The position numbers and the translations under genes are program-made. A stretch of DNA of 64,000 nucleotides from the NCBI RefSeq assembly GCF_014654615.1, contig NZ_BNBB01000005.1, forward strand, positions 186,001 through 250,000, read 5' to 3'. The number at the start of each line of letters is the position of its first letter. The stretch's first letter is position 1. Positions 53,159-62,975 of this stretch are shown here, in pieces. The notes under the pieces were generated by a model that was not told the DNA's origin, did no database searches, and saw only the letters and a program-made list of their open reading frames with translations. The DNA is from Streptosporangium violaceochromogenes (GTDB taxonomy: Bacteria; Actinomycetota; Actinomycetes; Streptosporangiales; Streptosporangiaceae).

Positions 53159-54475
53159 TCACCACTCGCAGGGGAGTTCGGCGCGGATCACGGTGGGACC
53201 CCCGGGCGGGCTGTCCACGTTCAGGACGCCGTCGATGGTGGCGGCCCGGTCCGCCAGGCCGGCCAGGCCGCCCCCGGCACGCGGCACGGCCGCCCCCGCC
53301 CCGTTGTCACGGACCTCGACGACCACCCGCCCGTCCCGGCGGGTGACCCGGACGGACGCCTCCGTGGCCCCCGAGTGCTTGGCCATGTTGGTCAGCGACT
53401 CGGCGACGACGAAGTAGGCGATGCTCTCCACCGCCGCCGGGGGCCGGTGCGAGATCTCCACCGACAGGCTCACCCGCACGGGCGCCCGCGCCGCGAGCGA
53501 GGACAGGGCCGCGTCCAGCCCCCGGTCGGTGAGGATCGCCGGGTGGATGCCCCGGGCGAGGTCGCGCAGTTCGGCGATGGCGGCCTTCGCCCCGGCGTGG
53601 GCCTGGGCGAGAAGCTCCTCCGCTCCGGCGGGATCGGTCTCCATCTTGGCCCGCGCCCGGCCCAGGTCCATGGCGACCGCGAGCAGCCGCTGCTGGGCGC
53701 CGTCGTGCAGGTCGCGCTCGATCCTGCGCCGCTCGGCCTCGGCCGCGTCCACCCCCCGGGCCCGGCTGGCCCGCAGGTGGGCGGCCCGCGCGGCCAGCAG
53801 CTCCCCCTTCCCCGGGCCGAGCAGCGCGCGGGCCAGCAGCGTGTGCAGCCACGCCATCGCCCGGGTCGCGTACAGAGCGGCGCAGAGGACGGCCAGCCCC
53901 GCCGGCAGGCACAGCAGCACCCCCGGGACGGAGCCGATCAGCGCGCCCTCGACGGCCTGGATCGGGCCCGCGTCCACCAGCGCGAGCGGCGGCACGACGA
54001 TCAGGGAGAACGCCAGGAACCACAGGACGACCGAGACGACGAACTCCCCCAGGCCGGCCACCGGCAGCAGCAGCAGATACAGCAGGTCCTTCCATGTCGC
54101 CGGATCGGCGAGCACACGCCTCCAGCGCGCGAGCGGGCCGCCGCCCGCGGGCGGCCGGTAGGGGTCGGGGATCGTGACGCCGAAGGCCAGGCGGAGTATC
54201 CGGCGCTCGGCCATCGCCGCGCCGCGCCAGGCCACCATGATCAGCGCGAGCAGGGGAACCCCCACCCACACGACGGTCAGGACCAGAGCGACCGGCAGCG
54301 CGCAGGCCAGCACGGCGAGGCAGGCGAGCCCGTAGAACAGGCTCCCCGCAAAGTACGGCACCGCGCGCCAGGTCATCGGGTCGACCAGCAAGCCCAGCGG
54401 GCCGTTCGGCCCCAGCGGCACCCGCCGGCGCAGCGGCGCCCGCGCCGCGGACGCGTCCATCGTCTCCGCCGTCAT
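53159..54475 (-). CDS. Sensor histidine kinase
   Basis: A 438-residue kinase with a membrane sensor domain of two similar hydrophobic halves (residues 30-90 and 120-215, the 'putative sensor' type with LACLAVLACALPVALVLTVVWVG). The phosphoacceptor is in RRRIERDLHDGAQQRLLAVAMDLG; the ATPase domain has VVAESLTNMAKHSGA, VRDNGAGAA and GGGLAGLADRAATI. ATG 54475 has GAGGG upstream. The partner regulator follows 11 bases later. It is a family member of kinases controlling envelope-stress or exporter genes; the signal is unknown. Confidence 0.92.
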   Translation of the reverse strand: MTAETMDASAARAPLRRRVPLGPNGPLGLLVDPMTWRAVPYFAGSLFYGLACLAVLACALPVALVLTVVWVGVPLLALIMVAWRGAAMAERRILRLAFGVTIPDPYRPPAGGGPLARWRRVLADPATWKDLLYLLLLPVAGLGEFVVSVVLWFLAFSLIVVPPLALVDAGPIQAVEGALIGSVPGVLLCLPAGLAVLCAALYATRAMAWLHTLLARALLGPGKGELLAARAAHLRASRARGVDAAEAERRRIERDLHDGAQQRLLAVAMDLGRARAKMETDPAGAEELLAQAHAGAKAAIAELRDLARGIHPAILTDRGLDAALSSLAARAPVRVSLSVEISHRPPAAVESIAYFVVAESLTNMAKHSGATEASVRVTRRDGRVVVEVRDNGAGAAVPRAGGGLAGLADRAATIDGVLNVDSPPGGPTVIRAELPCEW

Positions 54476-54650
54476 CAGCCCTCGTTCCCGCCCTTCGCAC
54501 GCCGTGATCACGGTCCACGCCCGGAGGAAAGCCGGGCCCGGGGATCGTGACAAGCCTGCCGGGGGCCGGGGCCTCGGCGGAATGGAGCGGGCGGGTGCCT
54601 TGGTGGTAGGGATACCCCCAAGGAGGGCGGCACGCACAAGACCCGGAAGA

Positions 54651-54689
54651 CGGTGAACGCCCCGGCCGGAGGAGCCGGGGCGTTCACCG
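54651..54689 (-). terminator. Strong terminator after rho
   Basis: Perfect 16-bp stem (cggtgaacgccccggc at 54651-54666 and its complement 54674-54689) with a 7-base loop, 42 bases downstream of the rho stop at 54731. It separates rho from the downstream two-component genes on the same strand. There is no long T-run on the minus strand (tcttccggg). Confidence 0.9.
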
Positions 54690-54730
54690 CACCGTCAGGG
54701 CCTCGGCCGGGTGGAACCGGCCGGAGCCGG

Positions 54731-56689
54731 TCAGTCGCGGTCGGAGCTGACCGTGGTCTTCTGGACCTGGAGGAGGAACTCCGCGTTGGACTTGGTCTCC
54801 CTCATCTTCTCCAGGAGCAGCTCCAGGGCCTGCTGCATGTCCAGGGCGTGCAGCACCCGGCGTAGCTTCCAGGTGATCTGCAGCTCGTCCTTCGACATGA
54901 GGATCTCCTCCTTGCGGGTGCCGGACGCGTCGACGTCCACCGCGGGGAAGATTCTCTTGTCGGCGAGCTGACGGTTGAGCTTGAGCTCCAGGTTTCCGGT
55001 GCCCTTGAACTCCTCGAAGATGACCTCGTCCATCTTGGAGCCGGTCTCGACCAGCGCCGTGGCGAGGATCGTCAGCGAGCCGCCGTTCTCGATGTTGCGG
55101 GCGGCGCCGAAGAAGCGCTTCGGCGGGTAGAGGGCGGTGGAGTCGACACCGCCGGACAGGATCCGGCCGGAGGCCGGAGCCGCCAGGTTGTAGGCCCGGC
55201 CCAGGCGGGTGATGGAGTCGAGCAGCACGACGACGTCGTGCCCCAGCTCCACCAGGCGCTTGGCACGCTCGATGGCGAGCTCGGCGACCGTGGTGTGGTC
55301 CTCGGCGGGGCGGTCGAAGGTCGAGTGGATGACCTCGCCCTTCACCGACCGCTGCATGTCGGTGACCTCTTCGGGACGCTCGTCGACCAGGACGACCATC
55401 AGGTGGCACTCGGGGTTGTTCCGGGTGATCGCGTTGGCGATCGACTGGAGCACCATCGTCTTGCCGGCCTTGGGCGGCGAGACGATGAGACCGCGCTGCC
55501 CCTTGCCGATCGGCGCGACCAGGTCGATGATCCGGGTGGTCAGGACGTTCGGCTCGGTCTCCAGGCGCAGCCGCTCCTGGGGGTACAGCGGGACGAGCTT
55601 GTTGAAGTCGGGGCGCTGCCGCGCCTGCTCGGGGTCCATGCCGTTGACCGTGTCGAGGCGGACGAGCGCGTTGAACTTCTCGCGGCGCTCGCCGTCACGG
55701 GGCTGGCGGACGGCACCGGTGACGACGTCGCCCTTGCGCAGACCGTTGCGGCGGATCTGCGCCAGCGAGACGTAGACGTCGTTGGCGCCCGGGAGGTAGC
55801 CGCTGGTCCGCACGAACGCGTAGTTGTCGAGGATGTCCAGGATGCCGGCGATCGGGATCAGGACGTCGTCGTCGCCGACCACGGGCTCGTTGCCGTCGAA
55901 ACGGTCACGGCCCCGGCGGTTGCGCTCCCTGAACCGGCCGCGACGCCCGCGGCGGTCGTCGTCGTCGCCCACGCCGTGCTGGTCGTTGCGGTTCTGCGGG
56001 CCGCGGTCGCCACCCCGGTCGTTCCGGTCGCCCCGGTCGTTGCCCCGCTCGCCGCGGCCCTGGCCGGAGTCGGCCGCGCGCTGGTCGGCACGGCCGTCGC
56101 CGCGCTCACCGCGCTCGCCACGCTCACCGCGCTCACGCCGGTCGGCGCGCTCGCCGTTGCGGTTACGGCGGTCGCCACGCTCACCGCGCTCGCCACGCTC
56201 ACGGCGGCTCTCGCCGCGCTCGGCGCGGCCTTCGGCCTGGCCGGACTCGGCCTGCTGCTCCGCGGCGGGAGCGGCGGCCACGGGCTCGGCCACGGGCGGC
56301 GCCTGCTCGGCCACGGACTCCACCGCCGCCGGGCGGGAGCGCTCCCTCCGGCTCCGGGCCGGACGCTCGGCGACCGGCTCGGCGACGGGGGCCGCGGGAG
56401 CCGCGACGGCCTGCGCGGCCGGGGCCTCCTTGACGGCGGCGGGAGCCGGCGCGCCCTCGGCGGTTACGCCCTGCTTCTCCTGGATGGCTGCGATGAGTTG
56501 GCTCTTGCGCATCCGTCCGGTCCCGCTGATGCCAAGACCAGACGCGATGGCCTGCAGTTCAGGCAGCACCATCGCGGACAGGCCGGTGCCGGAGCGACGG
56601 CGCGGCTTGGCCGCGGGGCGGGTGGGGGTGTCGCCGGCCTCCGGTGATGCGCCGGTGGCGTCGGAGAGGAGTTCGGTGGTGTCGCTCAC
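54731..56689 (-). CDS. rho: Transcription termination factor Rho, long actinobacterial form
   Basis: A 652-residue Rho. Residues 35-75 are the Rho N-terminal SAP-like domain ([28 protein letters not shown]). A roughly 180-residue insertion rich in Arg, Gly, Glu, Asp and Asn follows ([24 protein letters not shown] repeats), typical of high-GC actinobacteria and thought to add RNA binding. The RNA-binding cold-shock-like domain ([18 protein letters not shown]) and the ATPase follow: P-loop [44 protein letters not shown] and the Q/R loops. GTG 56689 has GGAAGGA upstream. It has a 465-base leader region. Confidence 0.96.
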   Translation of the reverse strand: MSDTTELLSDATGASPEAGDTPTRPAAKPRRRSGTGLSAMVLPELQAIASGLGISGTGRMRKSQLIAAIQEKQGVTAEGAPAPAAVKEAPAAQAVAAPAAPVAEPVAERPARSRRERSRPAAVESVAEQAPPVAEPVAAAPAAEQQAESGQAEGRAERGESRRERGERGERGDRRNRNGERADRRERGERGERGERGDGRADQRAADSGQGRGERGNDRGDRNDRGGDRGPQNRNDQHGVGDDDDRRGRRGRFRERNRRGRDRFDGNEPVVGDDDVLIPIAGILDILDNYAFVRTSGYLPGANDVYVSLAQIRRNGLRKGDVVTGAVRQPRDGERREKFNALVRLDTVNGMDPEQARQRPDFNKLVPLYPQERLRLETEPNVLTTRIIDLVAPIGKGQRGLIVSPPKAGKTMVLQSIANAITRNNPECHLMVVLVDERPEEVTDMQRSVKGEVIHSTFDRPAEDHTTVAELAIERAKRLVELGHDVVVLLDSITRLGRAYNLAAPASGRILSGGVDSTALYPPKRFFGAARNIENGGSLTILATALVETGSKMDEVIFEEFKGTGNLELKLNRQLADKRIFPAVDVDASGTRKEEILMSKDELQITWKLRRVLHALDMQQALELLLEKMRETKSNAEFLLQVQKTTVSSDRD

Positions 56690-57154
56690 TAATGGGTCCT
56701 TCCCAGGGGTCGGGCGTGGCCATGATCAGCCAATCGTCCCGGTGGTGCGATCGACCCGGTGGGACAGACCGGGTCGGGTTGCACGTCGCGATCCTCGACG
56801 ACCCACGGGGGTCGCCGCCACTGTTGGAGAAGGGCACATCCTTGCCGTCACCATCGCGATTCGTCGACGGTGGGGCTTGGAGGACACCCCCCGGATTGCT
56901 ACCGGCAACCAGATGTCGAGGTGGTTCGAACGCGCATGTCCCCTCACACGCCGTCTGTCGTTGCCCCAACCACATGTGGAGCGTTCGGAGGCGACGGATT
57001 CGGGGAGGCCACTGCGGCGCTCATGCCCCACCAGGTGGGACATGGTGCAGCGATGTGTGGCTGACAAGCACGCACCCAACAAGGGGGCACCTGGTGCGGC
57101 TACCAGCCTAACATCACCAGCGCACACAGCTATTCCCTGAAGGTCGAAGAGGTA
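56690..57154 (-). promoter_or_regulatory. rho leader and promoter region
   Basis: 465 bases with no convincing gene. Features on the way to the rho start are an imperfect 21-base inverted repeat at 57023-57043 (ggtgggacat arm), a palindrome gcacctggtgc at 57087-57097 and the hairpin at 56752-56776 listed below. The length suits a long 5' leader; rho genes elsewhere are autoregulated by premature termination in the leader, so this may act likewise. No leader peptide can be supported. Confidence 0.55.
56752..56776 (-). promoter_or_regulatory. Hairpin in the rho leader
   Basis: Arms cgacccggt (56752-56760) and accgggtcg (56768-56776) form a perfect 9-bp stem with a 7-base loop, 62 bases upstream of the rho start codon and well before the ribosome site. 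It could be a pause or attenuation element; the role is inferred only from position. Confidence 0.5.
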
Positions 57155-58180
57155 TCAGCGTGTCTCGGAGGAGACGACACAGGCACCGCGGGTTTCGACA
57201 TCCAGTGGCTGGATGAGCCAATCAGTACCCACTTCCGGTGCGATCAAATCCTGCGTATCCCCCGTGGAAAACGCAAGAACGGTGGGACCCGCTCCCGAGA
57301 CGACCGCAGGGACGCCGATCCCGCGCAGACGTTGTACCAGATCGGCGGTCCGCGCCATCGCAGGCGCGCGGTAATCCTGGTGCAGCCGGTCCTCCGTGGC
57401 GGCCAGCAGCAGCTCACGCTCCGGTCTGGCCGTCAGCGCCGCCACCAGCAGCGCCGCCCGCCCCGCGTTACGCGACGCGTCGGCGTGCGGCACCTCCTTG
57501 GGGAGCAGCCCCCGGGCGACCTCCGTGGACAGCCGGTGCCTGGGGATGATCACCAAGGGACGGATGCCGGTGTGCGGTACCAGTCTCACCATACGCGGTG
57601 CGCCCGACTGCTCGGTCCAGGCGATGGTCAGCCCGCCCGCCAGACAGGGGGCCACGTTGTCGGGATGCCCCTCGATCTCGGTGGCCAGCGCGAAGACGTC
57701 GTCGTCGGTGAACGCCTCCGGCCCGCCGGAGCGGGCGGGAACCCGCCGGCCCGCGGCCGGTGCGTACGGCCCGGCGGCCAGCGCCCGCGCGGCGAGGACG
57801 CCCGCGCAGATCGCCGCGGAGGACGAGCCGAGTCCCCGCGCGTGCGGGATGCGGTTGCGGCAGCGCAGCCGGATGCCGCGCGGCTGCGCGACCCCCATGC
57901 GGTCGAAGGCGCTCCGCATCGCCCGCACCACGAGGTGCCCCTCGCCGTCGTCGAGCTCACCGGCCCCCTCTCCCTCGACCTCGATCGAGACGGCCTGGGT
58001 GTCCGGGCCGTCACCGGGGTCGAACAGCCGGGCCTCGACCTCGTCGTACAGGCCGAGGGCCAGGCCCAGGGCGTCGAACCCCGGGCCGAGGTTCGCCGAC
58101 GTCGCCGGAACCCGGACCGTGACGGCCGCGAAGGCGGTGACGGCGCCGGCGGCGGTGTCGCTGCTGTGGGTCATCGACAT
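57155..58180 (-). CDS. thrB: Homoserine kinase
   Basis: A 341-residue GHMP kinase that phosphorylates homoserine in threonine synthesis. Motif 1 is VRVPATSANLGPGFDALGLAL, the ATP loop is PHARGLGSSSAAICAGVLAA, and motif 3 is PAVVSGAGPTVLAF. It is about 30 residues longer than average because of an insertion around AAGRRVPARSGGPEAFTDD. ATG 58180 or 58174; ribosome site weak. It follows thrC by 108 bases and would use homoserine made elsewhere, since hom is not adjacent. Confidence 0.95.
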   Translation of the reverse strand: MSMTHSSDTAAGAVTAFAAVTVRVPATSANLGPGFDALGLALGLYDEVEARLFDPGDGPDTQAVSIEVEGEGAGELDDGEGHLVVRAMRSAFDRMGVAQPRGIRLRCRNRIPHARGLGSSSAAICAGVLAARALAAGPYAPAAGRRVPARSGGPEAFTDDDVFALATEIEGHPDNVAPCLAGGLTIAWTEQSGAPRMVRLVPHTGIRPLVIIPRHRLSTEVARGLLPKEVPHADASRNAGRAALLVAALTARPERELLLAATEDRLHQDYRAPAMARTADLVQRLRGIGVPAVVSGAGPTVLAFSTGDTQDLIAPEVGTDWLIQPLDVETRGACVVSSETR

Positions 58181-58288
58181 TCTGGGGCGGGGCCCCCGGC
58201 ATGGCCATGGGGGAGCCCCTCCTCCTCTCCAACGGACTTTCCGGTGCTCCTCGCGGGAACGGAGGGCGGCGACGGCGCGGGACCGGTC

Positions 58289-59347
58289 TCAGGCGAGTTC
58301 CAGTGCGGCGGCCGCGGCGTGGGCGTCGATCGGGATCGTCACCGGGGCGGGCGCCCCGGAGATGGCCCAGTCGGGGTCCTTCAGGCCGTTGCCGGTCACG
58401 GTGCAGACCACCCGCAGGCCCGGCGACAGCAGTCCCTGGCCGTGCGCCTGCAGGAGGCCGGCCACGGAGGCCGCCGAGGCGAGCTCGACGAACACGCCCT
58501 CCTCCTGGGCCAGCAGCTTGTACGCGGCGGCGATCTGGCGGTCGGTGACGGCCTGGATGACGCCGCCCGACTCGTCGCGGGCGGCCTCGGCGAGCCGCCA
58601 GGAGGCGGGGTTGCCGATGCGGATCGCGGTGGCGATCGTGTGGGGGTGGGTCACCGGCGCGCCGTTGACGATCGGCGCGGCCCCGCTGGCCTGGAAGCCG
58701 AACATGCGGGGCGTCCGGGTCGCGACGCCGTCCTCGGCGTACTCGGTGTAGCCCATCCAGTAGGCGGAGATGTTGCCCGCGTTGCCGACCGGGATGCAGT
58801 GGACGTCGGGCGCGTCGCCGAGCGCGTCCACGATCTCGAAGGCGGCGGTCTTCTGGCCCTGAAGGCGGAAGGGGTTGACCGAGTTGACCAGAGCGATCGG
58901 ATGGCTCCCCGAGAGCTTCCTGGTCATCTCCAGGCAGTCGTCGAAGGAGCCCTCGACCTGCAGCAGCCTGGCCCCGTGCACGAGCGCCTGGGCCAGCTTG
59001 CCCATCGCGATCTTTCCCCGGGGCACCAGCACGGCGCAGGTCAGGCCGGCGCGGACCGCGTAGGCGGCGGCGGAGGCGCTGGTGTTGCCGGTGGAGGCGC
59101 AGATGACGGCCTTCGCGCCCTCCTCGACGGCCTTGCTGATGGCCATGGTCATGCCGCGGTCCTTGAAACTGCCGGTCGGGTTCGCGCCCTCGACCTTGAG
59201 GTAGACCTCGCAGCCGGTCAGCGCCGAGACCCGGTGCGCCGGGACGAGTGGGGTGCCGCCCTCCAGGAGCGTGACAACGGGCGTCGCCGTGGTCACCGGA
59301 AGTCGGTCACGGTACTCCTCGATGAGGCCACGCCACGCCCTGGTCAT
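58289..59347 (-). CDS. thrC: Threonine synthase
   Basis: A 352-residue PLP enzyme that converts phosphohomoserine to threonine. The PLP lysine is in [14 protein letters not shown], the Ser/Thr phosphate-binding region is [18 protein letters not shown], and [14 protein letters not shown] is conserved. ATG 59347 has GGAGGAG upstream. It is divergent from the glycosyltransferase gene at 59550. In Streptomyces hom, thrC and thrB are contiguous (memory); here hom is absent and the glycosyltransferase block takes its place. Confidence 0.95.
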   Translation of the reverse strand: MTRAWRGLIEEYRDRLPVTTATPVVTLLEGGTPLVPAHRVSALTGCEVYLKVEGANPTGSFKDRGMTMAISKAVEEGAKAVICASTGNTSASAAAYAVRAGLTCAVLVPRGKIAMGKLAQALVHGARLLQVEGSFDDCLEMTRKLSGSHPIALVNSVNPFRLQGQKTAAFEIVDALGDAPDVHCIPVGNAGNISAYWMGYTEYAEDGVATRTPRMFGFQASGAAPIVNGAPVTHPHTIATAIRIGNPASWRLAEAARDESGGVIQAVTDRQIAAAYKLLAQEEGVFVELASAASVAGLLQAHGQGLLSPGLRVVCTVTGNGLKDPDWAISGAPAPVTIPIDAHAAAAALELA

Positions 59348-59549
59348 CGTCGCTCCTCCCGCGCGTGGCCGGCACGCGCGCGCTACCTGCGGTGTTGGAT
59401 AACGAGTTTACGGGCAAGGGCCACGGCACCGGGATCCCGCGTCCGCCAAATGGACAGGCGAGACGCCCCTTCTCCAGGAAACCCTAAGAAAGTCCGGATA
59501 GGGTCGACAAGGCCTGAAAAGCGGGAACGCGGACGAGGAGCACCACATC

Positions 59550-61145
59550 ATGACGGGCGGAGCGGCGATCGACCGGTCCCCGATCCGGCACAACGACTAT
59601 TCCTGCCTGACCCCGCCGCCGCTCGGCGGGTGGACCCCCACGCTGCCGGTCAGCGTGGTCATCCCCGCGCACGGCGGCCAGGATCGGCTGGATCTGACCC
59701 TCGCGGCCCTGGCGGCGCAGACCTACCCCGATCATCTCATGGAGGTGATCGTGGTCGACGACGGCAGCGACCCTCCGCTGCGCCTTCCGGAGATCGCCCC
59801 GCCGGGCACCCGGATCGAACCGGCCCGGCCCGGGGGCTGGGGCATCGCCCACGCGCTCAACACCGGGGCCGCCCTGGCGGAGGGGCGGATCATCCAGCGC
59901 CTCGACGCCGACATGGTGCCCTGGCGCGAGCACATCGAGGCGCTGGCCCGCTGGCACCACCTGACCGACTACCTGGTCGCCATCGGCGCCAAGAGGTTCG
60001 TCGAGGAGGCGACGGTCTCCCCCGCCGAACTGCGCGACGGCGTGCGCGCGGGCACGCTGGAGACCGTCTTCGACCTGTCGAGCGCGCTGGCCAGTTCCAC
60101 CGAGCAGACGATCTCCCGCACCGACGGCCTGCGGAACAGCCGCAACCCCTACCACGTGTGCACCGGGCCGACGGTCTCGATGCGGCGGGAGATGTTCCAC
60201 GCCGTCGGCGGGGTGGATCCGGGCGTCCTGCGGGGCGAGGACACCGAGTTCGCCTACCGCCTGGCCACCCACGGCGCGGTCTTCGTTCCCGACCCGCAGG
60301 CCAGGGCCGTGCACCTGGGCCTTCCGGCGCAGCGCCGCGACCGGCAGCGGGCGGTGCGGGCGGTCGCCCCCTACCTCGCCCACCGCGTGCCGCTCCGCCG
60401 CGACCTGCGCAAGGAGACGGGCAGGCGGTGGCTGGTGCCGTACGTCGAGGTGGCCCTGCGGACGAACCTGGGCGCGGAGACCGACGGCGATCGGGTGCGC
60501 CGGGCGGTGAACGCCGCCCTCGGCGGCTCGATCACCGACGTGCGCGTCACGCTCGTCGCCCCCTGGTCGCGGCTGCCCGAGGGACGCCGCCCGGTGCTCG
60601 ACGACCCGCTCTTCGAGGCGCACCTGCTGCGCGAGCACCTCGCCCACGACGAGCGGGTACGGCTGGCCGACGAGCTCTCCCCCACCCCGGCGCCGATCCC
60701 GTTCCGCTACACGGGCCCCGCCTCGGTGCCACTGGGACACGACTCCCTGGAGCGGATGATCGCCGCGATCCAGGACGACCGCTCCGGCCTGCTCGTCGTC
60801 GACCTCGGCGACGACGGCACGGTCACGCTGGAACGGACCGAGGCGCTGGGCCGGGCGAGACTGCTGGCCGCCGACGACGTCGTCACCTCGATCAAGGCCA
60901 CCCACGGGGTACGGTACGGCGACCGCGCGGAGTTCTGGCCCGCCCGCTCCACGTCCGCGCCCGGCCCCGGCCCCGGCCCCGCAAAGCGTCCCCTCGCCGT
61001 CCCCGTCCCACCGGCCTCCCCTGCCCCGGGGCCCGCCGCGCGACCCTCCTCACCCCCCGCCCCGGTCCCGTCGCAGACCTCGAAGCCCGCCGCCGGGCGG
61101 AGGTCCTGGCTCGGCAGGCTCCGCACCGCGATCCGCCCGAGGTGA
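59550..61145 (+). CDS. Family 2 glycosyltransferase (large, with Pro-rich tail)
   Basis: A 531-residue protein. The GT-A domain has VSVVIPAHGGQDRLDLTLAALA, VIVVDDGSDPPLRLPE, the DxD-type QRLDADMVPWREH and the acceptor motif VGGVDPGVLRGEDTEFAYRL. It then continues with GRRWLVPYVEVALRTNLG and a second compact region (RSGLLVVDLGDDGTVTLERTEALGRARLL). The last 65 residues are Pro/Ser/Ala-rich and end basic (SWLGRLRTAIRPR). No membrane segment. AGGAG lies 10 bases before the ATG. It is a clear paralogue of the convergent gene at 61179. Substrate unknown. Confidence 0.87.
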   Translation: MTGGAAIDRSPIRHNDYSCLTPPPLGGWTPTLPVSVVIPAHGGQDRLDLTLAALAAQTYPDHLMEVIVVDDGSDPPLRLPEIAPPGTRIEPARPGGWGIAHALNTGAALAEGRIIQRLDADMVPWREHIEALARWHHLTDYLVAIGAKRFVEEATVSPAELRDGVRAGTLETVFDLSSALASSTEQTISRTDGLRNSRNPYHVCTGPTVSMRREMFHAVGGVDPGVLRGEDTEFAYRLATHGAVFVPDPQARAVHLGLPAQRRDRQRAVRAVAPYLAHRVPLRRDLRKETGRRWLVPYVEVALRTNLGAETDGDRVRRAVNAALGGSITDVRVTLVAPWSRLPEGRRPVLDDPLFEAHLLREHLAHDERVRLADELSPTPAPIPFRYTGPASVPLGHDSLERMIAAIQDDRSGLLVVDLGDDGTVTLERTEALGRARLLAADDVVTSIKATHGVRYGDRAEFWPARSTSAPGPGPGPAKRPLAVPVPPASPAPGPAARPSSPPAPVPSQTSKPAAGRRSWLGRLRTAIRPR

Positions 61146-61178
61146 TCTCGGGGCCTCCCGGCCGGCGGCGGGCGGTCC

Positions 61179-62975
61179 TCAGCGACGGCGGCTGATCGCG
61201 CGTTTGACGGAGGACAGCAGGCCGTACTGGACGACCTTCCTGGCGGCGGCCAGATCCTTGCGCAGGCCGCCGACCTCGCGGCGGAGCTCCACCGCGCTCC
61301 GGCGCCAGCGGCCCGCCTCCTCACGCCACTTCGCCACCTGGCCGCGCAGCCGCTCGGCCTCCTTGGTGAGGCGGGCCACCTCCGCCTGCGCCTCGGTCCT
61401 GGCCCGGTGGGCGCCGCGGCGTCCGGTGAGCACGCGGGCCTCGGGCAGGAAACCGTAGGTCTCCCCGTCCACCCACAGCGTCCCGAAGGTGTCCTCCACG
61501 GCGTCGTCGGGGTCCTCGCCCTCCCTTCGCACGATCGCGGCGCGGGCGAACGCGGCGGTGCGCTCCAGCCTGGCCGTGGCCATCTCCCGGCCGGGCCCCT
61601 CCGCCAGCAGCACCGACACCAGGCCGCACCCCTCCTCCCCCGCCAGGTCGAGCAGGCGTGCCAGGCCGTCCTCGGCCGGGGTCCACCCCGCGGGCAGCCT
61701 CAGCCGGTACGGCGCGCCGCTCCACAGGCCCGGCCGCCCGCCGCCGGCTCCCGGCTCCGGCGTCCCCGTGCCCGCGGCGCGGCGGAGGGCGCCGCCCCCG
61801 GGCCACGGGGGCGCGGGGTCCTCGCCGGAGGGGACCGTCCGCGCGGGGTACGGCACGGCGGGCTCGCCCGGCGCGGGGGAGGCGAGGGTGAACCGCACCC
61901 GGGGTTCATGGGCGTAGTGGCCGCGGATGAGCACCAGGTCCAGGTCCGGGTTCTCCAGCGGCGCGCGGCCCTCGGTCACGGCCCGGTCCCACGGGCCGGG
62001 AAGGGTGACCGCGACGTCGGGCACGGTGCCCGCGAGCACGGCGTCCACGGTGGCGCGGACCTCGTCGTAGCGGAGGCCTTCCTCCTCCCCCGTCCCCGGC
62101 TCGACGACGACCTCCAGGTAGGGCACCTTCCAGCACCGGCCGGGGTGGGAGCGCAGCCAGCGGTAGGCCGGGATGCGGTCGGCCACGAAGGCGTGGCTGA
62201 CCCGGTCGATCGAGGGTTTGTCCCGCATCCGCATGGTGGGGCCGAGGTGGAAGGCGCGGGCCAGCGGTTCGGGCACGAAGACCGCGCCCGCCTGGGCGAG
62301 GCGGTAGCCCATCTCGGTGTCCTGGCCGAGGACGAGGTCGGTGTCCATGGGCCCGGCCTGGGCGAGCAGCGCGGCGCCGACCGACGTGGCGCCGCCCACG
62401 TGCAGGCTGAAGGCGCGCCGCGGGTTGTCGGTGAGGCCGCCGGTCCGTTCGACGAGGTCCACCAGCCAGGCGTGCGGCTCGGCGGGCTCGAACAGCTCGC
62501 CGAGGTCGTCCGAGGCGGCCACCTGCCCGGGGGTGGGCAGCGGGGCCGGGGAGAAGCGCAGGTAGCCGGTCACCGCGAGGTAGGGCGCGGTGTGGTGCCA
62601 GCGCATGTGCGCCTCGACCGCCCGGCGGTCCAGGACCACGTCGGCGTCGAGCCAGTGGACGACGTCGCCGGTGGCGGCCCGCAGCCCGGCGTTGCGGGCG
62701 TGCGCCCTGCCCGGGACCGGGCAGGCGATCAGCCGGGTGTCCGCCGGGCGGAGCTCGGGCAGCCGCAGCGGCGGATCGCTGCCGTTGTCGACCACGAGGA
62801 CCTCGGTCAGCTCCCCGGGGTAGCTCTGGCGGGACAGCGCGGCCAGTACCAGGTCGAGTCTCTCCTGCCCGCCGTGGGCGGGGATCACGACGCTGACCCG
62901 CAGCGACGGCGTCCAGGCCCCGAGATCGGCGGGGGCGAGGACGCGGTAGTCGTTGCCGGTGACGCGCGGGATCAC
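61179..62975 (-). CDS. Family 2 glycosyltransferase (large, with coiled-coil tail)
   Basis: A 598-residue protein. The GT-A part resembles the gene at 59550 closely: GNDYRVLAPADLGAWTPSL, VSVVIPAHGGQERLDLVLAAL, VVDNGSDPPLRLPEL, VHWLDADVVLDRRAVEAHM and LVLGQDTEMGYRLAQAG. After about residue 430 a second domain (LPAGWTPAEDGLARLLDLAGEEG...FGTLWVDGETYGFL) and a basic coiled-coil tail (AQAEVARLTKEAERLRGQVAKWREE) follow. GTG 62975 overlaps the upstream gene's stop by 4 bases, so they are coupled. Function likely in a glycan or glycosylated product assembly. Confidence 0.87.
   Translation of the reverse strand: MIPRVTGNDYRVLAPADLGAWTPSLRVSVVIPAHGGQERLDLVLAALSRQSYPGELTEVLVVDNGSDPPLRLPELRPADTRLIACPVPGRAHARNAGLRAATGDVVHWLDADVVLDRRAVEAHMRWHHTAPYLAVTGYLRFSPAPLPTPGQVAASDDLGELFEPAEPHAWLVDLVERTGGLTDNPRRAFSLHVGGATSVGAALLAQAGPMDTDLVLGQDTEMGYRLAQAGAVFVPEPLARAFHLGPTMRMRDKPSIDRVSHAFVADRIPAYRWLRSHPGRCWKVPYLEVVVEPGTGEEEGLRYDEVRATVDAVLAGTVPDVAVTLPGPWDRAVTEGRAPLENPDLDLVLIRGHYAHEPRVRFTLASPAPGEPAVPYPARTVPSGEDPAPPWPGGGALRRAAGTGTPEPGAGGGRPGLWSGAPYRLRLPAGWTPAEDGLARLLDLAGEEGCGLVSVLLAEGPGREMATARLERTAAFARAAIVRREGEDPDDAVEDTFGTLWVDGETYGFLPEARVLTGRRGAHRARTEAQAEVARLTKEAERLRGQVAKWREEAGRWRRSAVELRREVGGLRKDLAAARKVVQYGLLSSVKRAISRRR

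Noticed and set aside
55238..56647. 469-residue hydrophobic open frame antisense to rho
   Set aside because: The apparent LTALATLTA repeats are the complement of the Arg-Gly-Glu repeats of the Rho insertion, not membrane helices of a real gene.
56726..57127. Possible small gene in the rho leader
   Set aside because: Several overlapping frames of similar length on both strands with no ribosome site and no protein-like composition; treated as leader DNA.
57332..61195. 1287-residue plus-strand open frame across thrB, thrC and the glycosyltransferase gene
   Set aside because: It crosses three well-supported genes, shows Arg/Gly/His-rich non-protein-like composition and has no motif.
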